Shown: positions 1-9,037, counted from the stretch's first letter. The stretch: DNA of 64,000 nucleotides from Microlunatus antarcticus (GCF_014193425.1 NZ_JACHZG010000001.1:3658001-3722000), one strand, 5' to 3'. The notes: generated by a model from the letters alone, not told the origin. A program made the numbers and translations.

Positions 1-1095
1 GACCTCGACGTCCGCGGCGTCCTCCTGCTCGATCGTCGCCTCGGCCTTGGTCAGGTCCTCCCCGTCGGCGACCGGGAAGTGGCAGGCCGTCACGTGGCTC
101 GCCGCGTCGGCGAACTTGGTCTCGAGCGCCGGGTCCTGCGCCACGCACAGCTCCTGCGCCTTCGGGCACCGGGTGTGGAAGTGGCAGCCCGACGGCGGGT
201 TGATCGGGGACGGGACGTCGCCGATGAGCACGATCCGCTCGCGCTTCGACGCCGCGTTCGGGTCGGCGACCGGGACGGCGGAGAGCAGCGCGTTGCTGTA
301 CGGGTGCCTCGGGTGGCCGTAGAGGTCGTCGACGTCGGCGAGCTCGGCGATCTTGCCGAGGTACATGACGGCGACGCGGTCGCTGACGTGCTGCACGACC
401 GAGAGGTCGTGGGCGATGAAGAGGTAGGTCAGGCCCAGCTCGGCCTGCAGGTCGGCCAGCAGGTTGATGATCTGCGCCTGGATCGACACGTCGAGGGCGG
501 AGACCGGCTCGTCGCAGACGATGAGCTTGGGCTGCAGGGCCAGGGCCCGGGCGACGCCGATGCGCTGCCGCTGGCCGCCGGAGAACTCGTTCGGGAAGCG
601 GTTGTAGTGCTCGGGGTTGAGGCCCACGAGCTCCATCAGCTCCTGCACGCGCTTCTTGCGGGCTGCGCCGTCGAGCGTGCCGTGGATGACGAACGGGTCG
701 GAGATGATCGAGCCGACGCGGCGGCGCGGGTTGAGGGAGCCGTACGGGTCCTGGAAGATCATCTGGACCTCGCGGCGCACCTCGCGCAGCTGGTTGCCCT
801 CGAGCTTGCTGATGTCGCGGCCGTTGAAGTTCACGGTGCCGTCGGTGATCGAGTAGAGCCGGGTGATGCAGCGGGCCAGGGTGGACTTGCCACAGCCCGT
901 CTCCCCCACCAGCCCCAGCGTCTCGCCCTTGCGCAGCTCGAAGCTGACGCCGTCGACCGCGTGCACGGCCTCCTTGCTGCCGCCGAAGAGCTTGTTCGAC
1001 GCGACCGGGAACTCCTTGACCACGTTCTCGACGCGGAGCAGGACGTCGGACGAGCCACCGGTGGTGCGGTCCGGCGCCGCCGCCACGGTGCTCAC
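1..1095 (-). CDS. Oligopeptide/dipeptide ABC transporter ATPase, DppF/OppF-like (3' end outside window)
   Basis: Cytoplasmic ATPase that would power peptide-type uptake together with the neighbouring ATPase. Reading leftward from the GTG at 1095, the frame stays open to the window edge (365 codons), so the stop codon is not in view. Visible motifs are Walker A GETGCGKST, the Q-loop region MIFQDPYGSLNPR, the signature FSGGQRQR, Walker B LIVCDEPVSALD and the H-loop IAHDL, followed by the Cys-containing C-terminal oligopeptide-ATPase region (SGCHFHTRCPKA). The GTG overlaps the stop of the upstream ATPase gene as GTGA, which implies translational coupling. Substrate cannot be told from sequence; dipeptide, oligopeptide or nickel/sugar variants share this architecture. 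Confidence 0.9.
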   Translation of the reverse strand, partial: MSTVAAAPDRTTGGSSDVLLRVENVVKEFPVASNKLFGGSKEAVHAVDGVSFELRKGETLGLVGETGCGKSTLARCITRLYSITDGTVNFNGRDISKLEGNQLREVRREVQMIFQDPYGSLNPRRRVGSIISDPFVIHGTLDGAARKKRVQELMELVGLNPEHYNRFPNEFSGGQRQRIGVARALALQPKLIVCDEPVSALDVSIQAQIINLLADLQAELGLTYLFIAHDLSVVQHVSDRVAVMYLGKIAELADVDDLYGHPRHPYSNALLSAVPVADPNAASKRERIVLIGDVPSPINPPSGCHFHTRCPKAQELCVAQDPALETKFADAASHVTACHFPVADGEDLTKAEATIEQEDAADVEV

Positions 1096-2159
1096 GCGGT
1101 CACCCCCGCGAGGTTCCGGGCGACGTCCTCGCTGATCTCGGTCTGCTCGGCGAGCACCGCCTGGACCCGCTCGCGCTCGGCCTGGCGCTCCGACTCGTCG
1201 GAGGAGAGCCAGCAGGCGGAGAGGTGGTCGGGCCGGCCGTGCACGCTCGCCAGCGGCGGCGTCTCGGTGCGGCACCGGTCGAAGGCGTACGGGCAGCGCG
1301 GGTTGAAGGGGCAGCCGGTCGGCAGCTGGATCAGGCTCGGCGGGGTGCCGTGGATCGGCAGCAGCCGCTTGTGCCGGTCGTCACCCGGGTGCGGGATCGA
1401 GGCCAGCAGGCCCTCGGTGTACGGGTGGTGGTTGTGGTAGAAGAGCTCGCGCCGCTCGGCCTTCTCCATCGCCGTGCCCGCATACATCACGACCACGTCG
1501 TCCGCGACGTCGGCGATCACGCCCATGTCGTGGGTGATCATGACGATCGCCGTGCCGAACTCGGCCTGCAGGCGGCCCATGACCTCGAGCACCTGGGCCT
1601 GCACGGTGACGTCGAGCGCCGTGGTGGGCTCGTCGGCGATGAGCAGGATCGGGTTGAGGGCCATCGCCATCGCGATCATCGCGCGCTGGCGCATGCCGCC
1701 GGAGAACTGGTGCGGGTACTCGTCGACGCGGGCCTCCGGCTTGGGGATGCCCACCAGCCGGAGGAGGTCGATGGCGCGATTCTTGGCCGCGGCCTTCGAC
1801 ACGTTCGTGTGCGCCTGGACCATCTCGACGATCTGCCAGCCGACCTTGTAGTACGGGTGGAGGCTCGACAGCGGGTCCTGGAAGATCATCCCGACCTTCG
1901 CCCCGCGCACCGCCCGCAGGTCGCGGTCGTTCATGGTCAGCAGGTCACGGCCCTCGAAGCGGGCCTCGCCGCTCACCCGGGCCCCGGCGGTGAGGCCCAT
2001 GATCGTCTGGGTCGACACGCTCTTGCCGGAGCCGGACTCGCCGACGATGCCGACCGTCTGCCCCTTGTCGACCGAGAACGTCAGACCGCGTACGGCCTTG
2101 ACCACCCCGTCCGCGGTGTTGAACGAGACGTGGAGGTCCTCCACCTCGAGCAGCGCCAT
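1092..2159 (-). CDS. Oligopeptide/dipeptide ABC transporter ATPase, DppD/OppD-like
   Basis: 355-aa cytoplasmic ABC ATPase, normal length for the DppD/OppD family, pairing with the following ATPase to drive substrate import. Walker A GESGSGKS lies at residues 40-47, the Q-loop region is MIFQDPLSSLHP, the ABC signature is FSGGMRQR, Walker B is LLIADEPTTALD and the H-loop is MITHD; the C-terminal oligopeptide-ATPase segment contains GCPFNPRCPYA. The binding-protein gene lies 141 bases upstream on the same strand with a strong hairpin in between, and the next ATPase gene overlaps by 4 bases. No permease gene lies between binding protein and ATPases, so DppB/DppC-like subunits must be downstream outside the window or elsewhere. 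Confidence 0.93.
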   Translation of the reverse strand: MALLEVEDLHVSFNTADGVVKAVRGLTFSVDKGQTVGIVGESGSGKSVSTQTIMGLTAGARVSGEARFEGRDLLTMNDRDLRAVRGAKVGMIFQDPLSSLHPYYKVGWQIVEMVQAHTNVSKAAAKNRAIDLLRLVGIPKPEARVDEYPHQFSGGMRQRAMIAMAMALNPILLIADEPTTALDVTVQAQVLEVMGRLQAEFGTAIVMITHDMGVIADVADDVVVMYAGTAMEKAERRELFYHNHHPYTEGLLASIPHPGDDRHKRLLPIHGTPPSLIQLPTGCPFNPRCPYAFDRCRTETPPLASVHGRPDHLSACWLSSDESERQAERERVQAVLAEQTEISEDVARNLAGVTA

Positions 2160-2241
2160 AGCTCCTTCTCCGTCCCGTCGGTCGATCTGTCCGTGCCGGT
2201 CGTGCTGGTCTTGCGGTCAGGCCCTGCGAACCTACTCACCG

Positions 2242-2277
2242 CACCGCTCCCGCCCGGGGACCCGGACGGGAGCGGTG
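2242..2277 (-). terminator. Intra-operon hairpin between binding-protein and ATPase genes
   Basis: A perfect 11-bp arm pair (2242-2252 with 2267-2277, core CACCGCTCCCG) is extended by an inner 4-bp CCGG/CCGG stem. It sits 24 bases after the stop of the binding-protein gene and has no clear U-run. Such a structure between a solute-binding gene and its transporter ATPases typically protects or terminates most transcripts so that binding protein is made in excess; that role is inference here. Confidence 0.6.
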
Positions 2278-2300
2278 GTCGATCTGGTGCTCGGTGAGGA

Positions 2301-4091
2301 CTAGCCGCCCTGCTTGCCCGACGACAGCCACACGTTGGCCGGGTCGAACTGCTGGAGCGCCGGCAGGTACACGGCGTTGTTGACCTGCGTCGCCTTGTAG
2401 TTCGCCGTGTTCGGGTTGGTGATCGGGAAGAACGCCGCGTCGGCCATGACCTGCTGGTCGGCCTGCGCCCACAGGGCCGCCGCCTCGTCCTGGGTCTTGG
2501 CCTCGGTGGCCTGCTTGATCAGCGCGTTGGTCTTGTCGTTGGCGTAGAAGCCGTAGTTACTGCCGATCGGCGGGAACGACGGCTCCCCGCTCCACAGCGG
2601 GGCGAAGAACGACAGGGCGGCGTTGCCGTACCAGTCAGCACCCCAGCCCGCGATCGCGATGTCCCACACGCCCCGCTTGGCCACCGACGGCTGCTGCAGG
2701 TACTTGGTGTAGAAGTCCGCGTTCGGCGCCGCGACGCCCTCCACCTTGAGGCCCAGCTCGGTCAGCTGCTGCTGCACGCTCTGGAACACCTTGGTCGAGC
2801 CCTGCGACGCGTTGCGGTAGAGGATCTTGACCGTGGCGCCCTCGTGACCGGAGGCCGTGATCATCTGCTTCGCCTTGGCCTGGTCGTACGGGTAGGGGTC
2901 GAAGCCCTGCTCGCCACCGACGATGTCGGCCGGGAGCACGTTGGTGAGCGTCGTGTTGAGGTTCGGCCCGCCGAGCACCTGGATCAGGTTGGCGCGGTTG
3001 ATACCGGTCGACAGGGCCTGGCGGAACGCCACGTCCTTGAGCGCACCGTTGTTGCTCGCGGACACCGTGTTGTAGACCAGGTACGGGTTCGACGAGGAGC
3101 CCGGACCGATGTTGAGGTTCGGGTCCTTGCGCGCCACCAGGCCGGGGACCTGCGTGGCCGGCGGGAAGGTGTCGAACGCCATGTCGGCCGAGTCGGTCGC
3201 CGTCTCCAGCTGCTGCTGGATGCTCTCCTGCGTCCCGGTCTCGGTGACCTTGACCTGGTCGACGTACGCCTTCCGGATCGGGTCGCTCGCCTCGGTCCAG
3301 GCGGGGTTCCGCTTGAGGTCGATCGTCTTGGTCGGCGTGTACTCGTCGATGTAGTACGGACCGTTCGAGATCAGGTTCTTGAGGTCGTTGCCGAACTCGG
3401 TGCCCGGCGTGGCGTCGAGCCACTCGACGGGCGCGGGGCTCAGGGCCGGCAGCGTCAGCATGTCCTGGAAGTACGACGCCGGGTGGGTCAGCTTGAAGAC
3501 GATCGTCTTGTCGTCGGGAGCCGTCACGCCGGGCAGGTCGGTCTTCTGGACGTACTCCTTCATGGCCGCCACGGTCGGCTTGACCTTGGCGAACCCCGAG
3601 CAGAAGTCGGCGTAGCCGACGATCAGGTCGTTGAAGTCCGGGATGCCGCCGAAGGGCTGCACCGGGTTGCAGGTGCGCTTGACACCGGTGATCTCGTCGG
3701 CCGCCACGACCGCACGCGCCGGGGTGGTGTTCCACTGCGCGCCGTCACGGAGCTTGACGGTGACCGTGAGGCCGTCCGCGCTCGTCGAGACCGGACCGTC
3801 GGCCAGGTCGGGCGCCGAGGTCGTGGTCTTGTCGGCCTCGGCCGGGTACGTGAACAGCTGCCGGTTCCACAGGCGCAGGATCGTGTAGCCGCCCGAGTAG
3901 TACGAGACGTTCGGGTCCATGTAGTCGACGTCACCGACGCCGAGCATGTTCAGGACGCCGCCCTTGACGGGCGTCCCGGCGTTGTTGGACGTGCCGGGCG
4001 TGGTTGCGCCGTTGCCGCCGCCGCACGCGCTGGCCAAGAGCGCCAGCGAGGTCACCGCAGCGCCCGCCAGCAAGCGAGTTCTTGCTCGCAT
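2301..4091 (-). CDS. ABC transporter substrate-binding lipoprotein, family 5 (peptide type)
   Basis: 596-aa extracytoplasmic solute-binding protein of the SBP_bac_5 family (oligopeptide, dipeptide, nickel). The N-terminus is a lipoprotein signal: basic MRARTR, a hydrophobic core, and lipobox ASAC with Cys23, followed by a Gly/Thr/Asn-rich tether and VKGGVLNMLG, the usual start of the mature fold. The ATG at 4091 is preceded by GAGGAGG with good spacing, which fixes the start. It is the first gene of a leftward operon with two ATPase genes. A 22-codon ORF with its own AGGAGG lies in its leader (4169-4237). The substrate is unknown; length and family are typical of peptide binders. Confidence 0.92.
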   Translation of the reverse strand: MRARTRLLAGAAVTSLALLASACGGGNGATTPGTSNNAGTPVKGGVLNMLGVGDVDYMDPNVSYYSGGYTILRLWNRQLFTYPAEADKTTTSAPDLADGPVSTSADGLTVTVKLRDGAQWNTTPARAVVAADEITGVKRTCNPVQPFGGIPDFNDLIVGYADFCSGFAKVKPTVAAMKEYVQKTDLPGVTAPDDKTIVFKLTHPASYFQDMLTLPALSPAPVEWLDATPGTEFGNDLKNLISNGPYYIDEYTPTKTIDLKRNPAWTEASDPIRKAYVDQVKVTETGTQESIQQQLETATDSADMAFDTFPPATQVPGLVARKDPNLNIGPGSSSNPYLVYNTVSASNNGALKDVAFRQALSTGINRANLIQVLGGPNLNTTLTNVLPADIVGGEQGFDPYPYDQAKAKQMITASGHEGATVKILYRNASQGSTKVFQSVQQQLTELGLKVEGVAAPNADFYTKYLQQPSVAKRGVWDIAIAGWGADWYGNAALSFFAPLWSGEPSFPPIGSNYGFYANDKTNALIKQATEAKTQDEAAALWAQADQQVMADAAFFPITNPNTANYKATQVNNAVYLPALQQFDPANVWLSSGKQGG

Positions 4092-4168
4092 CTACTTCCT
4101 CCTCAGGAAAATCTGCGTCGATCGACGCGATCAGCGCGAAGGCACGTCGAGACTCCCCGCGCACGAAC

Positions 4169-4237
4169 TCACCCTTTGTAGGCCAGCGGACAAGTCCTGC
4201 ACAAGCCAGCGACACACAGCGCGCCGATAAGCAACAT
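4169..4237 (-). CDS. Possible 22-aa leader peptide upstream of the binding-protein gene
   Basis: Reads MLLIGALCVAGLCRTCPLAYKG and stop. The ATG at 4237 has an AGGAGG eight bases upstream, a stronger ribosome site than most genes in this window. Three Cys codons fall within nine residues. The stop is 77 bases before the binding-protein start, so it could act as an attenuating or coupling upstream ORF; Cys-containing leader peptides are known in actinobacteria, but those have consecutive Cys codons. Could equally be a chance ORF in the 252-base leader between pepN and the transporter gene; I see no other gene in that stretch. Confidence 0.35.
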   Translation of the reverse strand: MLLIGALCVAGLCRTCPLAYKG

Positions 4238-4343
4238 GATTGTGACCTCCTGCGGTTGCTTTTCCCGGCTATCCGCTTGGCGTGGCGCACCTTCGCCGAA
4301 CTGCCGCCTGACCAGGCCAGATGCGCCCGAACCGGCGAGCGGA

Positions 4344-6842
4344 TTAGGTCCAGCGCCGAAGAGATTCGACGGCCCGGCGGAGCTTGTCGGTGCCGTCGGT
4401 CACAGCCCGCCGGACCTGCGCCGCCAGCTCGCCGGCGAGCGCCGTGTCCGCCGCGACCAGCGCGTCGGGCGTCGCCGCCGTCCGCGGGAAGGCCTGCGTC
4501 GCGACCTGGCCGAGCGCCCAGCCCTCCCGGAACGCGGCCGTCCCCCCGATCTCGGCGAAGTAGCGCGCGACGTACGGGGCCGTCAGCTCGCTCTGACCCG
4601 CGTCCCAGAAGCCCTCGCCGGTCGCGTAGAGCTCGTACGCGCCCAGCGACGAGGGAGCGACGAGCAGGCGCCACGCCGCCTCCTTGGCCGCCGGATCGGG
4701 TCGTCGGGCCCGCGCCCTGGCGGCGTGCACCCTCCCGGAGGCGGAGGGGTCCCGGGCCAGGGCGTCCTCGAGGAGGTCGTTCCCGGTCTGCAGCGCACTC
4801 CACCGCTCGACGACCGACCAGACGAGCTCGGCGTCCATGTCGACGCCCGCGGGCAGGTCGCGCCCGGCGTACCAGGCCCGCAGCCGGTCGGCGTCGGGCT
4901 CGGCACGGACCGCCTGACGGAAGGCGACCAGCTGCCGGTCCGTCCCCGGGCCGGCCGCGTCCACAACCGACCAGGCCACCCGACGGACCCGGGCCGCGCG
5001 GTCCGCGCGCTCGGCCACGGGGGCGTACGCGCCGGCGAGCTGGTCGAGCGCGAAGCCGAGCACCGAGAACACGACGATGTCCGCGGGCGCGGACGGCAGG
5101 GCCGCCTCGACGATCTCCAGCGCGTACGCGGGGTCGAGCGACGCGTCCCGGACGGCGTCGCGCACCGCGTTCCAGACGGGCACGGCGGCCGTGTCGTCGG
5201 CGAGCCCGGGCAGGGCGGTCAGCACGCGCCGCCAGCCGTCCGGCCCGAAGCGCAGCTTGGCCCAGGCGAGGTCGGTCGCGTCGGGCGTCACGAGCACGGC
5301 CGGGGCGGCGACCGGGACCACCACCGAGGGCTCCGCCCCGACGTCGACCGGGTCGAGCACGGTCAGCGCGCCGGTCTCGTCGACCAGGCCGACCTGGACC
5401 GTGTGCGGACGACGTTCCCTGAGCCCGTCGAAGGGCTCCCCCGCCGGCGCGGAGGCCACGACCCGGACCCCGGCGTCGTCGTGCTCGACGTCGAGGGTGT
5501 CCATCCCGGTCGTGCTGAGCCAGGCACCCGCCCACGCCGGGAGGTCATGCGCGCCGGCCCGGGTCCAGGCCTCGAGCAGGTCCGCGAACGTCGCGTTGCC
5601 GTACGCGTGCCGCCCGATGTAGTCGCGCAGGCCGTTCAGGAACACCTCGTCGCCGACGTGCGCGGCGAGCTGGCGGAGCACCGAGGCGCCCTTGGCGTAG
5701 GAGATGCCGTCGAAGTTCTGCAGCGCCGCGGCGGCGTCCGGCGCCGCGTTCCCGGCCACCGGGTGCGTCGACGGCGACTGGTCGGCGACCGAGCCCCAGT
5801 CCTTGCGGATGATCCCGAACTCGGGCCACAGCGCGTAGTCGGTCGCGTCGCTGACGCAGCGGTGCGCGAGGTACTCGGCGAAGGACTCGTTGAGCCAGAG
5901 GTCGTCCCACCAGCGCATGGTCACGAGGTCGCCGAACCACTGGTGGGCCATCTCGTGCGCGATCGTCCCCGCACGCCCGCCGCGCTCGGTGCGGGTGACG
6001 CGCCCGCGCGGCACGTACGCATCGCGGAACGTCACGCACCCCGGGTTCTCCATGGCGCCGGCGTTGAAGTCGGGGACGAAGGCCTGGTGGTACTCCCCGA
6101 AGGGGTAGCGGACGCCGAAGAGCTCGTGGAAGTAGTCGAAGGACGCGGCGGTGACGGCCAGCATGTCGGGCGCCTCCGCCTCGAGCTCGGCGCGCAGCGA
6201 CTCGCGGATGTGGAGGCCGAGCGGGATGCCGTCGTGCTCGCCCCGGACCGAGGCGTACGGCCCCGCCACCAGGGTCGTGAAGTAGGTCGAGAGCGGGTGG
6301 GGCGGAGCGATCCGCCAGCGGCCCGGCTCCTCCACGACCGCGGGGCCGTTGCCGAGGACGGTCCAGTCCTCCGGCGCGCTGATCACGAAGGTGTGGCGGG
6401 CCTTGAGGTCGGGCTGGTCGAAGCAGGCGAACCAGCGCGGCGCCGCGTCCAGGAACGACATCGCGTAGAGGTACGTGCGCCCGTCCGCCGGGTCGACGTG
6501 GCGGTGCAGGCCCTCCCCGTCGCTGGAGTAGGCCATCACCCCCTCGACCTCGAGCACGTTCTCGGTCTCCAGCCCGTGCAACGGGATCCGGGCGCGCCGC
6601 CAGGTCGTGGGGTCGACCGGCGTCCCGTTGAGGACCACCGACACCAGCTCCTCGCCGGCGAAGTCGACGAACGTCGAGTCCACGCTGCTGCCGAACCGGA
6701 TCACGGTGCGCGAGGTGAAGGTCGCCAGGGCCGGGTCGGTCAGGTCGAGCGTGACCTCGACGTCGTCCACCCGCACGACCGCGGCGCGGACCTCGGCCTC
6801 GACGCGGGTGAGGCTCGCGCGACCGTCGGCACCGGCGCTCAC
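4344..6842 (-). CDS. pepN: Aminopeptidase N, M1 family zinc metalloprotease
   Basis: 832-aa cytoplasmic zinc aminopeptidase that removes N-terminal residues from peptides. Visible hallmarks are the exopeptidase motif GAMEN, zinc motif HEMAH with the third ligand Glu in WLNESFAEY eighteen residues on, and a C-terminal ERAP1-like helical domain, all in the usual order and length. The GTG at 6842 is chosen because it overlaps the aceB stop as GTGA and gives the normal N-terminus; an in-frame extension to 6932 would run inside aceB. It is the third gene of ispF-aceB-pepN. A copy of the dispersed CCTGAGCCYGTCGAAG repeat lies inside the gene at 5413-5434, read through in frame as part of EPFDGLRERR in the C-terminal half, away from the active site. 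Confidence 0.95.
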   Translation of the reverse strand: MSAGADGRASLTRVEAEVRAAVVRVDDVEVTLDLTDPALATFTSRTVIRFGSSVDSTFVDFAGEELVSVVLNGTPVDPTTWRRARIPLHGLETENVLEVEGVMAYSSDGEGLHRHVDPADGRTYLYAMSFLDAAPRWFACFDQPDLKARHTFVISAPEDWTVLGNGPAVVEEPGRWRIAPPHPLSTYFTTLVAGPYASVRGEHDGIPLGLHIRESLRAELEAEAPDMLAVTAASFDYFHELFGVRYPFGEYHQAFVPDFNAGAMENPGCVTFRDAYVPRGRVTRTERGGRAGTIAHEMAHQWFGDLVTMRWWDDLWLNESFAEYLAHRCVSDATDYALWPEFGIIRKDWGSVADQSPSTHPVAGNAAPDAAAALQNFDGISYAKGASVLRQLAAHVGDEVFLNGLRDYIGRHAYGNATFADLLEAWTRAGAHDLPAWAGAWLSTTGMDTLDVEHDDAGVRVVASAPAGEPFDGLRERRPHTVQVGLVDETGALTVLDPVDVGAEPSVVVPVAAPAVLVTPDATDLAWAKLRFGPDGWRRVLTALPGLADDTAAVPVWNAVRDAVRDASLDPAYALEIVEAALPSAPADIVVFSVLGFALDQLAGAYAPVAERADRAARVRRVAWSVVDAAGPGTDRQLVAFRQAVRAEPDADRLRAWYAGRDLPAGVDMDAELVWSVVERWSALQTGNDLLEDALARDPSASGRVHAARARARRPDPAAKEAAWRLLVAPSSLGAYELYATGEGFWDAGQSELTAPYVARYFAEIGGTAAFREGWALGQVATQAFPRTAATPDALVAADTALAGELAAQVRRAVTDGTDKLRRAVESLRRWT
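5413..5434 (+). repeat. Dispersed repeat copy inside pepN
   Basis: Matches core CCTGAGCCCGTCGAAGG preceded by CGTTC. It is read on the minus strand within the C-terminal part of pepN without breaking the frame. Other copies: 7951-7971, 17266-17286, 17290-17307, 62112-62131, all in the same orientation. Confidence 0.75.
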
Positions 6843-8515
6843 GCGCGGCCCTGCTCGGCCAGACCCTGCTCGATCAAGCTCTGCTCGACCAAGAAGTGCC
6901 CGTAGGCGTAGCCGGTGAAGAACTGCGGCCACTCCTCGACCAGGCAGGTCTGCTCGAACACCTCCCGGGCGGCGTCCAGCCGTCCGCGGGCGGGCTCGTC
7001 GGCGTCCGCGGCCAGGGTGTCGACGACCTCGGCCAGGATCCGGCGGACGAGCTCCTCGGTGACGACGGTCCCGTCGGCGGTGCGCACGCGGTGGTGCAGC
7101 CAGTGCCAGACCTGCATCCGGGAGATCTCGACGGTGGCCGCGTCCTCCATCAGGTTGTCGATCGCGACCGCCCCGGCGCCCCCGACCCAGGCGGAGAGGT
7201 ACTCGAGGCTGATCCGGACGTTGGTCCGCAGCCCGTCGACCGTGACCTCGCCCCCCGTGGTCGAGACGTCAACGAGGTCCTTGCGGGTCACCGAGACGCC
7301 CGGACGCTGACGCTCGAGCTGGTTCGGCCGGTCGCCGAGGACGGCGACGAACGCGTCCAGGCAGGTCTGCACGAGCGCCGGGTGCGCGACCCAGGAACCG
7401 TCGAAGCCGAGTCCGGCCTCCCGGGACTTGTCCGCCGTCGTCTTCGCCAGCGCCGCCGTGGTCGCGTCGGGGTTGCTGCGGCTCGGGACGAAGGCCGCCA
7501 TGCCGCCGATCGCGTGCGCGCCGCGGGCGTGGCAGGTCTTCACGAGCAGGTCCGCGTACGCGGCCATGAACGGGCTGGTCATGGTGACCTGCGACCGGTC
7601 CGGCAGCACGTGGTCGGCGTCCTCGGCGAAGTTCTTGATCATCGAGAAGATGTAGTCCCAGCGCCCGGCGTTGAGCCCGGACGAGTGGTCGCGCAGCTCG
7701 TAGAGGATCTCCTCCATCTCGAAGGCCGCCGGGGTGGTCTCGATCAGGCAGGTGGCGCGGATGGTGCCGTACGGGATCCCCAGGAGCTCCTGTGCCGCGG
7801 TGAAGACGTCGTTCCACAGCCGCGCCTCGAGGTGGCTCTCCAGCTTGGGGAGGTAGAAGTACGGCCCCGCGCCCTTCGCGATCAGGGCGGCCGCGTTGTG
7901 GAAGAGGTAGAGGCCGAAGTCGACCAGCGAGCCGGGGACGGCCCGTTCCGTTCCCTGAGCCTGTCGAAGCGTCAGGTGCGCCTCGTCGAGGTGCCAGCCG
8001 CGGGGGCGGACCATGATCGTCGGGGTCTCGGCGCCGACCTCGTAGCGCTTGCCGCGCTCGTCGGTGAAGTCGACCTGGCCACGGATGGCGTCGTAGAGGT
8101 TCAGCTGGCCGTCGACGACGTTGAACCAGGTCGGCGCGGTGGCGTCCTCGAAGTCGGCCATCCAGGCCCGCGCGCCCGAGTTGAGGGCGTTGACCACCAT
8201 CTTGCGCGTGGTCGGGCCGGTCATCTCCGCACGCCGGTCCTCGAGCCCCGGCGCCGGCGGGGCGACGCGCCACGCGGGGTCGTCACGGACCGCCGCGGTG
8301 TCCTCGCGGAAGGCGAGGTGGTCGCCCGGGCGTCCGGCGGCGTAGCGATCCACGCGGGCCTGGAGCAGCTCGTCGCGACGGCTGCCGAAGCGTTCCGCGA
8401 GCGTGGCGACGAAGCCGAGGGCTTCCGGGGTCAGGATCTCCTCGAAGCGCGGCAGCAGCTCGCCGTGGACCTGCAGGGCGGGCGCGGGGTCGGTCCCGGT
8501 CTCGGAGCTCGTCAT
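6839..8515 (-). CDS. aceB: Malate synthase A
   Basis: 558-aa cytoplasmic enzyme condensing glyoxylate with acetyl-CoA to malate in the glyoxylate shunt. Family landmarks are GPTTRKMVVNALNSGA, WMADFEDATAPTW, and IGGMAAFVPS, all characteristic of malate synthase A. The ATG at 8515 follows a CAGACT box with six intervening bases, so the message may be leaderless even though ispF ends only 12 bases upstream. pepN follows with a GTGA overlap. The segment LRQAQGTERAVPGS (DNA 7930-7975) is the translation of a dispersed repeat placed between conserved blocks, and it makes the protein slightly longer than the usual 530-540 residues. No isocitrate lyase gene is in view. Confidence 0.95.
   Translation of the reverse strand: MTSSETGTDPAPALQVHGELLPRFEEILTPEALGFVATLAERFGSRRDELLQARVDRYAAGRPGDHLAFREDTAAVRDDPAWRVAPPAPGLEDRRAEMTGPTTRKMVVNALNSGARAWMADFEDATAPTWFNVVDGQLNLYDAIRGQVDFTDERGKRYEVGAETPTIMVRPRGWHLDEAHLTLRQAQGTERAVPGSLVDFGLYLFHNAAALIAKGAGPYFYLPKLESHLEARLWNDVFTAAQELLGIPYGTIRATCLIETTPAAFEMEEILYELRDHSSGLNAGRWDYIFSMIKNFAEDADHVLPDRSQVTMTSPFMAAYADLLVKTCHARGAHAIGGMAAFVPSRSNPDATTAALAKTTADKSREAGLGFDGSWVAHPALVQTCLDAFVAVLGDRPNQLERQRPGVSVTRKDLVDVSTTGGEVTVDGLRTNVRISLEYLSAWVGGAGAVAIDNLMEDAATVEISRMQVWHWLHHRVRTADGTVVTEELVRRILAEVVDTLAADADEPARGRLDAAREVFEQTCLVEEWPQFFTGYAYGHFLVEQSLIEQGLAEQGRA
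7951..7971 (+). repeat. Dispersed repeat copy inside aceB
   Basis: TTCCCTGAGCCTGTCGAAGC. Read on the minus strand in frame as the peptide LRQAQGTE, inserted between otherwise conserved malate synthase blocks. Confidence 0.8.
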
Positions 8516-8527
8516 GGCGTCAGTCTG

Positions 8528-9031
8528 TCAACCGCCCTCGGGCCGACCGACGACGGGACGCAGCAGCAGGCTGACCGACGCGCTGGCCGCCTCGCCCCGG
8601 CCCTCGGGCCCGAGCCCGTCCGCCGACCGGGCCTTGACCGAGACGCGGTCGATCGGCACCCCGAGCGCACCGGCGAGGTTCGTCCGCATCGCGTCGACGT
8701 GCGGCCGGAGCCGTACGGTCCCCAGCACGACGAAGCTGTCGAGCGAGCCGACCTCGAAGCCCCGCTCCCGGGTCCGGGCCGCGTACGCGACCACGAAGTC
8801 GAGGCTGCGCGCCTCCTCGGCGTCTGGGTCGTCCTCGGGGAAGTGCACTCCGAGGTCGCCGTCCGCCATGGCCCCGGCCAGGGCGTCGACGACCGCGTGG
8901 CTCAGCACGTCCCCGTCGGAGTGGGTGTCGAAGCCGGCCGGCGCGGGGACCTCGACGCCGCCGAGCACGAGCCGACGGCCCGTCACGAGGCGGTGGATGT
9001 CCCACCCGATGCCGATGCGGTGGTCGTCCAC
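8528..9031 (-). CDS. ispF: 2-C-methyl-D-erythritol 2,4-cyclodiphosphate synthase
   Basis: 167-aa homotrimeric zinc enzyme of the MEP isoprenoid pathway converting CDP-ME 2-phosphate to MEcPP with loss of CMP. The metal and substrate motifs GIGWDIH near the N-terminus, HSDGD, DLGVHFPEDDP and the C-terminal KARSADGLGPEGRGE are in the family order and the length is typical. The GTG at 9031 is six bases after TACGCT on the minus strand, consistent with a leaderless start. Usually ispD is adjacent; here it is not. A second MEP gene, ispH, lies 9 kb away (17348-18376). Confidence 0.95.
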   Translation of the reverse strand: MDDHRIGIGWDIHRLVTGRRLVLGGVEVPAPAGFDTHSDGDVLSHAVVDALAGAMADGDLGVHFPEDDPDAEEARSLDFVVAYAARTRERGFEVGSLDSFVVLGTVRLRPHVDAMRTNLAGALGVPIDRVSVKARSADGLGPEGRGEAASASVSLLLRPVVGRPEGG

Positions 9032-9037
9032 GGGGTC

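Noticed and set aside
4236-6905. 889-codon plus-strand frame antisense to pepN, and a similar 721-codon frame antisense to aceB/ispF
   Set aside because: Composition is that of mirror frames in high-GC DNA; the minus strand encodes intact PepN, AceB and IspF.
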